From positions 62,001 through 126,000 of the forward strand of contig NZ_CAJGZM010000005.1 of NCBI RefSeq assembly GCF_904846175.1: 64,000 nucleotides of DNA, given 5' to 3'. Source of the stretch: Psychrobacter immobilis (lineage in GTDB: Bacteria > Pseudomonadota > Gammaproteobacteria > Pseudomonadales > Moraxellaceae). Position 1 is the stretch's first letter. The number at the start of each line of letters is the position of its first letter. Below the pieces are notes generated by a model. It ran no database searches. It worked only from the letters and a program-made list of their open reading frames with translations, and was not told where the DNA came from. Made by a program: the position numbers and the translations under genes. Below are positions 1 to 8,380 of the stretch, piece by piece.

Positions 1-1
1 A

Positions 2-2239
2 TTAGGCGGCTATGTTTGGCATACCACAGGCTCCGGTAAGACCATGACTAGCTTTAAGTCAGCACAGCTGATTGCCAGCTCAAAAGACGCTGATAAAGTC
101 GTTTTTTTAATGGATAGAATTGAGCTAGGTACGCAGTCACTTGATGCTTATAAGAGCTTCGCTGAAGAAAGCCAAAGTGTACAAGCTACTGAAGATACTA
201 ATGCGCTAATAAGCAAGCTTAAGAGTGATGATCCTGCTGACGTCTTGATTGTCACCTCTATTCAAAAGATGAGCAATATTAAGGCCGATAATAATGCGAT
301 GAACGCACATGATTTGGCTGTTATGCAAGATAAGCGCTTGGTATTTATCGTTGATGAGGCACACCGCTCTACCTTTGGTGAGATGCTGCAAACCATCAAG
401 CAGACCTTTCCTAATGCTATGCTCTTTGGCTTTACAGGTACGCCGATACACGATGAGAACCAGCGTAAGATGAGTACCACCGCGACCATCTTTGGTAATG
501 AATTGCACCGTTATAGCATTGCTGACGGCATTCGTGACCGTAATGTCTTAGGCTTTGACTTGTACCGTGTGGCGACCTTTAAAGATAAAGAAGTACGTCA
601 GGTCGTCGCTCTACATCAAGCAAAAGCAGATAGCGAATCTGACGCTTTAGAGGATGATGTTAAGAAAAAAAAGTATTATAAATTTATGAATGATGTGCCT
701 ATGGCGGGTGATAACTCTGCTGACGGTACATATAATAAGGGTATTGAGGACTATTTACCGAACGTGCAATATCTGACGCCAGAACACCAAGAGCAAGTGG
801 TGGCAGATATCTTGGATAATTATCCGACATTGAGCCGTGGTAATAAATTTCATGCACTATTCGCTACCAGCAGCATTACTGAGGCCATTACCTACTATAG
901 GTTGCTTAAACAAAAAATAGCCGAGGATAATCTGGATTTAAAAATAAGTGCTTTATTCGACCCTAATGAGGGCAATGAGACCACCTCGATTTTTAAAGAG
1001 CAGGGTCTGGCTGAAATCATAGAGGACTATAACGCGCAGTTTGAGCAAAAATTTACGATTTCTAGTCATAGCAAATTTAAAAAAGACATTGCCAATCGCT
1101 TATCTCATAAAGTTGAATACAAGTTAATTGAGCGTACTCCAGCGGATCAATTGAACATTCTCATTGTGGTTGAGCAGCTGCTAACAGGATTTGATTCTAA
1201 GTGGGTAAATACCTTATATCTAGATAAACTCATTCGCTATGAAAGTATTATTCAGGCGTTCTCTCGTACCAATCGATTATTTGGCCCTGATAAACCCTTC
1301 GGTACGATACGCTATTACCGTAAGCCCCATAGTATGGAGCGTAATATTGCGGCAGCCATAAAACTGTACTCTGGCGATAAGCCTCTTGGACTTTTTGTAG
1401 ATAAGCTTGAGAAAAATCTAAATGAGATGAATAGAGTGTTTGCGGAGACAGTAGAAGTATTTGCCATTGCTAGTATACAAAACTTTGAAGCGCTGCCCAC
1501 TGAAGAGGCGAGTCAGGCTAAGTTTGCCAAGCTGTTTAAGCTATTTAATGAATATCTAGAAGCTGCAGAAATACAGGGCTTTGTGTGGGATAAACTAACT
1601 TACGAATTTGATGATAGCAGTGTCAGCTTAGACTTTGATGAACAGACTTACTTGGTGCTCGCAATGCGCTATAAAGAGCTGTTTTCAGGCGGAGGGTCAG
1701 GTGGTGATGGTGGTGACGTCCCATTTGATATTTCAGGTTACTTAACGGAAATTAATACCGATAGAATTGATACCGACTATCTGAATGCGCGTTTTGATAA
1801 ATACCTTGAGCTGATTGACCTAGAAGGTGCTGAGCAGGCCCTAAATGAGCTGCATCAGGCCTTTCCATCGCTTAGTCAAGCAGAGCAAAAGCATGCCAAT
1901 ATATTTTTAAATGATGTACAGCGTGGCAAAGTTAAAGTCGATGCCAACACCACTTTTAAAGACTATATCACCAAGTATCAAGCTCAAGCTGAGAGTGATG
2001 AAATACAACAGCTCTCAGATGATTTAGGACTTAATGAGGCAAAACTGCGTGAGCTTATGAGTAGACAGGTTACAGACGCCACAATCAATGAATTTGGTCT
2101 TTATGACGAACTAAAAGAGACCGTCAATAAGACCAAAGCAAAAGCGTACTTTGAATCTATCGAAAACGCGACTATACCCGCGTTTAAAGTGAACATAAGA
2201 GTTGATAGTTTACTACGACAGTTTATTCTAGATAGTTAG
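2..2239 (+). CDS. hsdR: Type I restriction enzyme R subunit (C-terminal part, cut by window edge)
   Basis: This is the motor and nuclease subunit of a type I restriction-modification complex, which translocates and cuts unmodified DNA with HsdM and HsdS. The reading frame is open from base 2, before the first ATG at 44, so the N-terminal nuclease domain lies outside the window. Seen: Walker A TTGSGKTMTSFKSA at the very start, the DEAH box VDEAHRSTFGEM near base 350, motif III FGFTGTPI, and motif VI QAFSRTNRLFG near base 1260. A Gly-rich linker (GGGSGGDGGD) lies near base 1690 before the helical C-terminal region. HsdM and HsdS are not downstream and would have to lie upstream. Family assignment is firm; activity cannot be judged from a partial gene. 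Confidence 0.95.
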   Translation, partial: LGGYVWHTTGSGKTMTSFKSAQLIASSKDADKVVFLMDRIELGTQSLDAYKSFAEESQSVQATEDTNALISKLKSDDPADVLIVTSIQKMSNIKADNNAMNAHDLAVMQDKRLVFIVDEAHRSTFGEMLQTIKQTFPNAMLFGFTGTPIHDENQRKMSTTATIFGNELHRYSIADGIRDRNVLGFDLYRVATFKDKEVRQVVALHQAKADSESDALEDDVKKKKYYKFMNDVPMAGDNSADGTYNKGIEDYLPNVQYLTPEHQEQVVADILDNYPTLSRGNKFHALFATSSITEAITYYRLLKQKIAEDNLDLKISALFDPNEGNETTSIFKEQGLAEIIEDYNAQFEQKFTISSHSKFKKDIANRLSHKVEYKLIERTPADQLNILIVVEQLLTGFDSKWVNTLYLDKLIRYESIIQAFSRTNRLFGPDKPFGTIRYYRKPHSMERNIAAAIKLYSGDKPLGLFVDKLEKNLNEMNRVFAETVEVFAIASIQNFEALPTEEASQAKFAKLFKLFNEYLEAAEIQGFVWDKLTYEFDDSSVSLDFDEQTYLVLAMRYKELFSGGGSGGDGGDVPFDISGYLTEINTDRIDTDYLNARFDKYLELIDLEGAEQALNELHQAFPSLSQAEQKHANIFLNDVQRGKVKVDANTTFKDYITKYQAQAESDEIQQLSDDLGLNEAKLRELMSRQVTDATINEFGLYDELKETVNKTKAKAYFESIENATIPAFKVNIRVDSLLRQFILDS

Positions 2240-2373
2240 TACCTGATTATAAAACTCTGAATAAGTGAAAAACCTTGCCACTCTTAGAAAACCGAAGTAA
2301 CAATCAGGCTGTACTTATTAGCTAAAAACACGAGGTTTTTAGTATTACTGGGACGATTACTGAGTAACACTAA

Positions 2374-2934
2374 ATGTTTATTGAGAATCATAAATCTGCA
2401 TTATTGAATATTCAAGACGATGTAGGGCCCTACATGAATAGTGGGGTGGTGGTAGACAGTGATGGTTATCTATCTGTAATGCTACCGATTGCTAGAAATA
2501 CTATTGCTATAAAGTTTGCAGAAAACGACTCTGTGATTGCAGAAATGGTAGCTCATGCGCTTACTATGTTTGAAAAACTTTGTACCGGCGCTGAGGCATA
2601 TGCTTTTTATAATGAGATGATGGAGTCCGTCAAGCTGCATGATCGTGTGATGCAATTTGTTGCAATGATGATCTTGATTGATGAGCCACAGGGTACACTT
2701 GCCATAAGTAAAGCAGTGGATAAAAAGCATGGAAAACTATTAAACGATATTCGCTTAGTTGGTGATTATTTTGGATTTTACGACAAAAAAAGTAAGGCTT
2801 ATGCTGACGGTATTACGCGAACGGAACATCTTAATGGGACAACCAAAGAGCTAACTCTTCCACCTGAAATTATATTGCTACTTATGTGCTATTACATAAA
2901 TGGCCAGCGTGTGGTGGCTATGATGCCGTGGTAA
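2374..2934 (+). CDS. Hypothetical protein, 186 aa
   Basis: I do not recognise this protein. It follows hsdR on the same strand after 134 bases. It has no signal peptide or clear membrane segment. The centre is rich in Met and hydrophobic helix-forming residues (AMMILIDEPQGTLAISKAV), and the C-terminus is hydrophobic (PPEIILLLMCYYING...VVAMMPW). Length and codon use look like a real gene. A role in the neighbouring restriction system is possible but rests only on position. The start ATG lacks a strong Shine-Dalgarno sequence. Confidence 0.6.
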   Translation: MFIENHKSALLNIQDDVGPYMNSGVVVDSDGYLSVMLPIARNTIAIKFAENDSVIAEMVAHALTMFEKLCTGAEAYAFYNEMMESVKLHDRVMQFVAMMILIDEPQGTLAISKAVDKKHGKLLNDIRLVGDYFGFYDKKSKAYADGITRTEHLNGTTKELTLPPEIILLLMCYYINGQRVVAMMPW

Positions 2935-3041
2935 TGGTCATTGTTGACGAGCAACATATATGTCTTGCAGCTATGAAATTCATATCTGATAAATTGCTGT
3001 CACTCTTTGTGTTCAGTATTGAGATTATTTTCATAAAATAT

Positions 3042-3075
3042 ATTACTCATTTACTCATATGAGTAAATGAGTAAT
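3042..3075. repeat. Perfect 34-bp palindrome built of TTACTCAT repeats
   Basis: Two copies of TTACTCAT are followed directly by two copies of the complement ATGAGTAA, so 17 bp is mirrored without a spacer. It lies in the 393-base gap between two convergent genes (ending 2934 and 3328), where no promoter is expected. It resembles a double operator or a recombination or replication site. No gene start was found beside it. Confidence 0.8.
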
Positions 3076-3327
3076 TCTATACAAAAATAATATCTAATAT
3101 AACAAAAAACTCAAGACTGTTGTGTGGTAATCCAATTTTCTAATGATGATGCTTTAAAAGCTTAGGTGCAGCATCAAATAGGTGGGTGCTTATCATAGAT
3201 AATGAAGCTATTGATACTCATGGGCATTCATTTTTTGATTTAGTGATCGCCCATATGTATGCATGAGTCGTTGAATTAAGAGTAACCAAAGTGAAAGCAG
3301 CTATCAATCTTGACTGACAATCTCACT

Positions 3328-4413
3328 TCATTTTAAAACTTGGAACAAATGAAAAGGCTTTGTGCTATCAGCAAGTTGAAACAGTAATGGAGTTATATCA
3401 GCTTTTCTAAGATTAATTTTTTTAGCAATATCATCTAGACTCATTCCTTCTGAATTTAGTTCACTGGTTATCGTATTGAGTACTTGAGAGGTCTCTCTAT
3501 CCATAGGATGAGGCTCTGACTTTCGATAGTTATACTTTGCAATTGCTGGACAAAGCACTCTTGTATAAATCCATTCGCTTATTAACCCTAATTTATGCAT
3601 TCTATATGCCAGTGCTACTAAAGATACACCGAACACTTTTTTCAGCTCAATAAGGTTGTTTAAAGTAGGGTTTACATGTCTATATTCCATTAATGCAACT
3701 TCGGGCATTAAGAACGCAGACGCAAACTTATCTGCACCTCTTTCAACTGCTTTAGAATCTAAGTCTTGCTCAAGCGATTTGCCGAAACTTTCAGACATTT
3801 TCATGCTGTAAATATCTCTAACCAAATGACCTAATTCGTGACATGCATCAAATCTACTTCTCTCCATAGTTTTTTGGTTATTAAGAAAGATAAAAGGCTG
3901 GTCATCATACCAAACGCTAAAAGCATCAATATATTCCGATTTTACAAAAATCGAAAAAATACGTATACCTTTTGACTCTAACAGAGCAATTAAGCTTCCA
4001 ATAGGTTTATCGCCTAAACCCCAGTCATAACGGAGCGTATTAGCCGCTTCTTCAGGAGATAAATGGGATAAATCAGGAAGTTCTGACTGAACGAGCTCAA
4101 ACTCTTCTTCAAACCAATCATTAAGCATAAAACCGGTTATGCCATAAGTTAAAGCTTCAGCTTTAACTTTTTTGGTCATTCTAGAACGAGATCTGAAACT
4201 AACGCTATGTTCATCAATGATTGGTAAATCACTGCCTTTAAAAAAATCGATAGGCAAGCTTAGCACCCTTGAAAGATCAACCAAATTAGGCTCAGTATTT
4301 CCATTTAGGTAATTTGTTAATGTTCTAGGAGTAATATTTAGCTTTTCTGCTAATTCGGCTTTGCTCACAGCCCGCCTATCGATTGCAAACTGTAATCGAT
4401 TTGGATTAAACAT
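3328..4413 (-). CDS. XRE-family HTH / ImmA-IrrE metallo-endopeptidase
   Basis: Residues about 1-60 form an XRE-type DNA-binding domain (AELAEKLNITPRTLTNYLNG). A metallopeptidase domain follows, with the zinc motif HELGH at residues 192-196 and a downstream acidic helix (SKAVERGADKFASAFLMP). Proteins of this build cleave or sense a repressor or antitoxin in phage, ICE and toxin-antitoxin modules. The gene lies 18 bases after the end of the 211-aa gene upstream, so the two form an operon. A palindrome before the upstream gene may be its operator. A broken second copy of this peptidase lies at 8166-8330. The family is clear; the target is unknown. Confidence 0.85.
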   Translation of the reverse strand: MFNPNRLQFAIDRRAVSKAELAEKLNITPRTLTNYLNGNTEPNLVDLSRVLSLPIDFFKGSDLPIIDEHSVSFRSRSRMTKKVKAEALTYGITGFMLNDWFEEEFELVQSELPDLSHLSPEEAANTLRYDWGLGDKPIGSLIALLESKGIRIFSIFVKSEYIDAFSVWYDDQPFIFLNNQKTMERSRFDACHELGHLVRDIYSMKMSESFGKSLEQDLDSKAVERGADKFASAFLMPEVALMEYRHVNPTLNNLIELKKVFGVSLVALAYRMHKLGLISEWIYTRVLCPAIAKYNYRKSEPHPMDRETSQVLNTITSELNSEGMSLDDIAKKINLRKADITPLLFQLADSTKPFHLFQVLK

Positions 4414-4431
4414 ATATTAGCCTTAAGGTAA

Positions 4432-5067
4432 TTAAGCTTTTTTCTTACGCTTGATAGGAACTACACCTACTTCTACTTTATCTTTCATACGTGGTGTTGT
4501 AGGAATGTTGAATTTGATATCAGGAAGTTTAATACGCGTACTCCAGTCATCAATCCTACCTTTTGCAAATGATTTTGGCTGTGAAAGCTCTAATCTCATT
4601 AACTCACCAAATCGGTAATGAAGTAAAGTCCAAATGGTAGTTCCCTTATCAGAATTTAATAAAGGATAAATATCATCTTTAAGAGTACTACCTTTAATCG
4701 ATTTATTGCTTACGCTTCCATCTCTTAAGCCTACATACTTATTACCTGCAAAGACACGGATTGCATGCTCCTTACACGGCGATATTACATATGCGACTCC
4801 TCCCTTGCCATCAACTTTGGTCCAACCAAAAGAACATAATTTCTCTCTAAGAAAGCCTGAAATATGAAACTGCCACATCGCTAATAAAGCATTTGTTGGA
4901 AAGGATGTTCCAACATGCTGGGTTTTTTCATTAGCAGCCAGAATCACCTCGTAAACTAGTTGAGTTGTAAGACTGGGGTGAATGGCAGCAAGAGCACTAA
5001 CGACCTCAGAAGTTTCATCAATAAATTTATCTGAAGTAGCATCAAACGACGGTTGTAGTGAAAACAT
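4432..5067 (-). CDS. Hypothetical partner of the ImmA peptidase, 211 aa
   Basis: I do not recognise this protein. It is the first gene of a two-gene operon with the XRE/ImmA peptidase. It is a soluble, mixed alpha/beta sequence with no signal peptide or membrane span, and ends in a basic tail (PIKRKKKA). The centre contains HISGFLREKLCSFGWTKVDG followed by a glycine-rich stretch. By position it could be the substrate or toxin partner of the peptidase, as in other XRE/ImmA pairs, but this is inference. The chosen ATG at 5067 sits just below the palindrome at 5086-5100. Confidence 0.7.
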   Translation of the reverse strand: MFSLQPSFDATSDKFIDETSEVVSALAAIHPSLTTQLVYEVILAANEKTQHVGTSFPTNALLAMWQFHISGFLREKLCSFGWTKVDGKGGVAYVISPCKEHAIRVFAGNKYVGLRDGSVSNKSIKGSTLKDDIYPLLNSDKGTTIWTLLHYRFGELMRLELSQPKSFAKGRIDDWSTRIKLPDIKFNIPTTPRMKDKVEVGVVPIKRKKKA

Positions 5068-5085
5068 AATATTTCCGATATATTG

Positions 5086-5100
5086 ACATCAAGTTGATGT
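5086..5100. promoter_or_regulatory. Putative operator of the ImmA operon
   Basis: ACATCAA and TTGATGT form a perfect 7-bp dyad around one central base, 18 bases upstream of the operon's first ATG. Its size and place suit autoregulation by the XRE domain of the peptidase gene. No binding data; inference from symmetry and position. Confidence 0.5.
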
Positions 5101-5283
5101 ATGATAATAGGAAATAGAATGCAAGTAAATAGCTAAACGTCAATAAGATAAATAGAGCGAATTGAATCCAGCTGCGTTTAGTATTATGCAGAAAACCTAA
5201 CTATTTGATATATTCACCTTTAGCTGTGTACTATCTCCAGCAGTATATTCAGCCGATTATTTTATTTGCCATCATGACTCTTA

Positions 5284-5372
5284 TGGGAACACGTTCGATG
5301 CGCTATACAGGCATAAAACTGCTAGTGTTAGATATGAACTGACTATAAAATCGATAGCATGGGTCATTATGA
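5284..5372. repeat. Degenerate dispersed repeat, copy A
   Basis: The stretch around GGAACACGTTCGATGCGCTA and the following AACTGCTAGTGTTAG recurs with scattered changes at 24404-24500 and partly at 24271-24336. No coding frame is kept. The 5101-5666 gap otherwise holds only the hairpin at 5496-5550. Confidence 0.55.
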
Positions 5373-5495
5373 TCGAGCTGTCTGATTAAAATATTCCATG
5401 TTAGCTTCTATAGTTTTTTCAATATAGCTCAGTGCCGTGATGACGCCGCGTAGTTGATGACCACCACAGAATATCAATGCATTTAAACATTGATT

Positions 5496-5550
5496 CCAAA
5501 CACAAAAAACCTGCTATCAGTAGCTCTAACAGCAGGTTTTTTGTGTTTGG
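5496..5550. terminator. Perfect 20-bp inverted repeat, terminator-like
   Basis: Arms at 5496-5515 and 5531-5550 pair perfectly around a 15-base loop. The stem core ACCTGCT/AGCAGGT is flanked by A and T runs, as in a bidirectional intrinsic terminator. No gene ends near it on either strand: the closest + strand gene ends at 2934 and the closest - strand gene starts at 5067. It may mark a lost gene. Confidence 0.6.
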
Positions 5551-5666
5551 ACGATAGGTATAAGTTAACTCTTTACATTCACTTCTTTATAACATAAATT
5601 AAAAATAGCTTGTAAACTTCATTTATGTGCATTTTACTCATCAGACTATATTATAAGGAAGTAAGA

Positions 5667-5834
5667 ATGAGCGATCCAAAAAATGGTGGTACAAATTCAA
5701 AAGATAGAGGGAAACCTATTAACGAATCAGACCAAGGTGCCTCAATTCGTAGACCTATGGGTGACACTGCAATTGGACAAAACCCAGAATCAACTAGCAA
5801 ACCACCGAAACCACCACACAACCCACATAAATAA
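5667..5834 (+). CDS. Small Pro/Asn-rich protein 1 with PPKPPHNPHK tail
   Basis: This is a 55-residue hydrophilic protein. The ATG at 5667 is chosen over the upstream one at 5625 because AAGGAAG sits just before it. It begins MSDPKNGGTNSKDRG and ends SKPPKPPHNPHK. The next gene (5862-6002) shares both ends with a different middle, so these are tandem paralogues, which supports both being real. No signal peptide, membrane span or cysteine. Function unknown; the convergent membrane protein at 6011-6619 may be a partner, by position only. Confidence 0.65.
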   Translation: MSDPKNGGTNSKDRGKPINESDQGASIRRPMGDTAIGQNPESTSKPPKPPHNPHK

Positions 5835-5861
5835 ACTTCTTTAAAATATTAGGATGTAACT

Positions 5862-6002
5862 ATGGGTAATCCAAACAACGGGAATTCAAGTTCCAACGGT
5901 GAAAAAAAATCAGACCGAGGTAGTTGGCCATTAAGTGATAACGGGCAGCGGCCAGTATCCAGTAGACCCCCGCCTAAACCACCACATAACCCGCATAAAT
6001 AG
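5862..6002 (+). CDS. Small Pro/Asn-rich protein 2 with PPKPPHNPHK tail
   Basis: This 46-residue open frame starts at ATG 5862 with AGGA eight bases upstream. It begins MGNPNNGNSSSNGEKKSDRG and ends RPPPKPPHNPHK. The N-terminal pattern (Asn-Gly, then Lys/Ser-Asp-Arg-Gly) and the last ten residues match the gene just upstream, while the middle differs. Conserved ends around a variable core in a tandem pair suggest a recognised tail or processed peptide. That is inference; no known family is recognised. Confidence 0.65.
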   Translation: MGNPNNGNSSSNGEKKSDRGSWPLSDNGQRPVSSRPPPKPPHNPHK

Positions 6003-6010
6003 TTTTTTTA

Positions 6011-6619
6011 CTAACCTTGCTCTACTTGTGTTGTATATCTCATTTCCAAAAACTCTATATCGGCACGAGGGAAATAAGTAATCATACTACCAAACTCTGG
6101 CTCTAACTTAACCTGTGCTACCTCTATCCATTCCACACCGTCTTTACCTTTAGTATCCGTAACATAAAAGGCAATACCATCTTCGTCCATAATAAATGGG
6201 GCAAATGCTTCTCCAAAAAACTCCATCGTACTATTACATAAATATTGATTACCATTCTTATGGACTAATTTTATTTGGGTTGCTGCTACATCTTTATGAG
6301 CAGATAAGGTTTTCCAAGTGTCTCCTGAATTTAGAGTATGGCTAATTTTTTTACGATATAATAAATTTGTCCATTTTGCTTCAGCAAACTTTAACCAGCC
6401 GTATGCAAGTGGTAAGCCAAAAAATACTGATAGGTAAGCCCAACTTGAGTCACACAGTTGCAAAGTAACCGCTGTTGGTAAACCTAATAGTAATATAAGT
6501 AGCCACATATCCGTTATTTTTTCGGTCTTACGGTAGTCTCGTTTTAATAAAGCATAGCCCAAGTAACCCGCAACCAATGTGGCCTGTATTTGAATTGGCA
6601 ATTGTAGTAATTCTTGCAT
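6011..6619 (-). CDS. Membrane protein of unknown function (possibly DUF6338-like)
   Basis: The 202-aa protein has an N-terminal hydrophobic part (residues about 10-30, 38-55 and 60-78, giving two or three membrane spans) and then a cytosolic domain of about 110 residues rich in beta strands. The layout (ATLVAGYLGYALLKRDYRKT, two spans, soluble tail) reminds me of DUF6338 proteins, but I am not sure. It converges on the two small PPKPPHNPHK genes with 8 bases between the stops. Compact packing suggests one functional block. Role unknown. Confidence 0.65.
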   Translation of the reverse strand: MQELLQLPIQIQATLVAGYLGYALLKRDYRKTEKITDMWLLILLLGLPTAVTLQLCDSSWAYLSVFFGLPLAYGWLKFAEAKWTNLLYRKKISHTLNSGDTWKTLSAHKDVAATQIKLVHKNGNQYLCNSTMEFFGEAFAPFIMDEDGIAFYVTDTKGKDGVEWIEVAQVKLEPEFGSMITYFPRADIEFLEMRYTTQVEQG

Positions 6620-6691
6620 GAAAGCCCCCTAATAATATGCTTTGATTATTACATATACTGATAGTACAACTTCATTAGTCTTACACAATAA

Positions 6692-6718
6692 AAAACCCGC
6701 TAACAATTAGCGGGTTTT
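6692..6718. terminator. Bidirectional terminator hairpin
   Basis: AAAACCCGCTAA and TTAGCGGGTTTT pair perfectly around a 3-base loop. It lies downstream of lgt copy 1 (- strand) and upstream of the 6619 start, so it probably ends leftward transcription from lgt copy 1. Confidence 0.7.
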
Positions 6719-6742
6719 ATTAAACCAATATACCTATGGATA

Positions 6743-6836
6743 CGGTTCCCTAGTGAGGACTTGAATATCAAGCTGCAAGCTATTGATGTCAGTAGTCAAA
6801 ATACTCATAGCAGCTCAGTGTACATAGCAGTGTACC
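6743..6836. repeat. Dispersed repeat, copy C1
   Basis: It begins CGGTTCCCTAGTGAGGA and ends near a doubled GTGTAC. The same start and spacing occur at 24155-24250. The middle is diverged. It is non-coding. The 6719-7058 gap shows nothing else. Confidence 0.5.
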
Positions 6837-7058
6837 TTTCAAGATGAAATGGCGGCATATCCATCTTTTTAATTAGTCGCTGTACCTATTAAATATAAGA
6901 TCGCCTTTAATGAAGGCTTACCTCCCAGTTGTCACTAAACAGATTGGCTTTAGGAATAAAAAAATCTTACTCTAACATAGATATCAGTTTCACAAAGGAA
7001 TGTATCTTGTTAGCACAGCGTTCATTTTTATTAGTTCATACATGATTGTCTCTCATAC

Positions 7059-7943
7059 CTAATAAGCAGACTGCTTACCCCAATCATAGATACCACGTTT
7101 ATAAGCGTAAATCAGCATAATTAAGCCAGCGATAATCATCGGTGCGCTTAATATTTGTCCTTTGGTCATCCAACCTAAAAGGATAAATCCTTGATCAGCA
7201 TCTGGCTGACGGAAGAATTCAATGATAAAGCGGCTGATACCGTAGCCCAGTAAGAACACGGCAGAAGCGGCCATACGTGGACGCGGCTTTGATGAGTACC
7301 ACCATAAAAAGATAAATAGCAGCAGACCTTCGGCGAAGGCTTCATATAGTTGCGATGGATGACGAGGCAGTATGTACTGACCATTAACCTCAATCATTAA
7401 TTCTTGCAATTGTGGATTGCTCTGTAATTGCTCCATATCAAAGGCAGCGGCTTGCGGAAAGTAGGTCAGCCAATTATAGCCACCGTCTGATACGCGCCCC
7501 CATAGTTCACCATTGATATAATTACCGATACGACCAAACAGTAAGCCAGTTGGCACGCAAGGAACGATAAAATCGAATACTTGAAAGGTGGTTTTTTTGT
7601 ATTTACGCGCAAAGAACCACATACCTATCATGACGCCAATAAAGCCGCCGTGGAAAGACATACCGCCTTCCCAAACCTTTAATAGGTATGCGGGGTTTTG
7701 TAGTAGCTCGCCGAATTGATAAAACAGCACATAGCCAATCCGACCGCCTAAAATAACGCCAAGCGCCCCATAAAAGACCAAATCAGACACCATATCGGTG
7801 GTCCAATTGTCGCGTTTGGTACTACGATACCAAGCCAGACCATAAGCGGCGGCAAATGCCAGCAGGTACATTAAACCATACCAGTTCACTTCTACTGGAC
7901 CCAAAGACAGCGCAACGGGATCATACTGAGGATGAATCATCAT
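7059..7943 (-). CDS. lgt: Prolipoprotein diacylglyceryl transferase, extra copy
   Basis: Lgt moves diacylglycerol from phosphatidylglycerol to the lipobox cysteine, the first step of lipoprotein maturation in the inner membrane. The 294-aa start (MMIHPQYDP) is chosen to match the second copy at 45023-45907; the open frame continues 32 codons upstream but that part is unrelated. The signature around GGRIGYVLFYQFGE and the GRIGNYINGELWGR loop are present. By eye it differs from the other copy at 13 residues (about 96% identity), mostly conservative, so both look functional. Unlike the other copy it has no thyA after it and lies in an accessory stretch. Confidence 0.95.
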   Translation of the reverse strand: MMIHPQYDPVALSLGPVEVNWYGLMYLLAFAAAYGLAWYRSTKRDNWTTDMVSDLVFYGALGVILGGRIGYVLFYQFGELLQNPAYLLKVWEGGMSFHGGFIGVMIGMWFFARKYKKTTFQVFDFIVPCVPTGLLFGRIGNYINGELWGRVSDGGYNWLTYFPQAAAFDMEQLQSNPQLQELMIEVNGQYILPRHPSQLYEAFAEGLLLFIFLWWYSSKPRPRMAASAVFLLGYGISRFIIEFFRQPDADQGFILLGWMTKGQILSAPMIIAGLIMLIYAYKRGIYDWGKQSAY

Positions 7944-8052
7944 AAAGGTATCATAATTATTGATAATAAAATGTTGGTCATAATAGCAAAATTTGACCCT
8001 TGCGAACACGACCGTCTGTTCAAAACAAAAGAGTGTCAACGATCATAACGTG

Positions 8053-8122
8053 GTGCTGGAATAAATATTTCGAAGCATCTGTTTGGCTTGCGCGCAGCAA
8101 GCGGAAAAAAATTATCCCAGCA
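8053..8122. repeat. REP-like imperfect palindrome, copy 1
   Basis: The outer arms (TGCTGGAATA near the left end, ATTATCCCAGCA at the right) and the inner core around GCGCGCAGCAAGCGG form an imperfect hairpin. The same layout occurs at 47710-47783. Both lie between genes next to the two lgt loci, which suggests a short dispersed palindromic family. Confidence 0.55.
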
Positions 8123-8165
8123 ATGTGATATTCTCCCTAAATCTAATCAACCAACTGAGGCGTGA

Positions 8166-8330
8166 ATGCCTTTTATCTTTTTGAATAACAAAAAAACTAT
8201 GGAGAAAAGTAGATTCGATGCATGTCACGAATATGGTCATTTGGTTAGAGGTATCTACAGCATGATAATATCTGAAAGTTTCGTAGAATCGCTTGATCAA
8301 GACTTAGAGTCTAAAGCAGCTGAAACATGA
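8166..8330 (+). pseudogene. Fragment of a second ImmA-type metallopeptidase
   Basis: The frame from 8166 to TGA at 8330 encodes 54 residues that match positions 173-220 of the intact peptidase at 3328-4413. These include the zinc motif region (FDACHEYGHLVRGIYSM) and the following acidic helix (DQDLESKAAE). The motif reads HEYGH, so HExxH is kept. Both the N-terminal HTH domain and the rest of the peptidase are gone. It lies between lgt copy 1 and lnt and is best read as a remnant of a second, diverged copy. Confidence 0.75.
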
Positions 8331-8380
8331 ATCCTACAATAAAATTTATGCTGATTAAATTATTATGATTAAGTTTACTA

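Noticed and set aside
2267..2342. AAAAACCT/AGGTTTTT pair after hsdR as a terminator
   Set aside because: The arms are about 60 bases apart with no supporting inner stem.
3120..3290. Short protein-like stretch (DNEAIDTHGHSFFDLVIAHMYA) as a gene remnant
   Set aside because: No start, upstream stops in frame, and no family recognised.
5103..5115. ATAATAGGAAATAG as the far attachment site of the thyA element
   Set aside because: Only a partial match to one 11-bp arm, no dyad and no thyA sequence beside it.
7944..8039. 32-codon N-terminal extension of lgt copy 1
   Set aside because: It is absent from the other copy and reads through upstream non-coding sequence; the shared MMIHPQ start is preferred.
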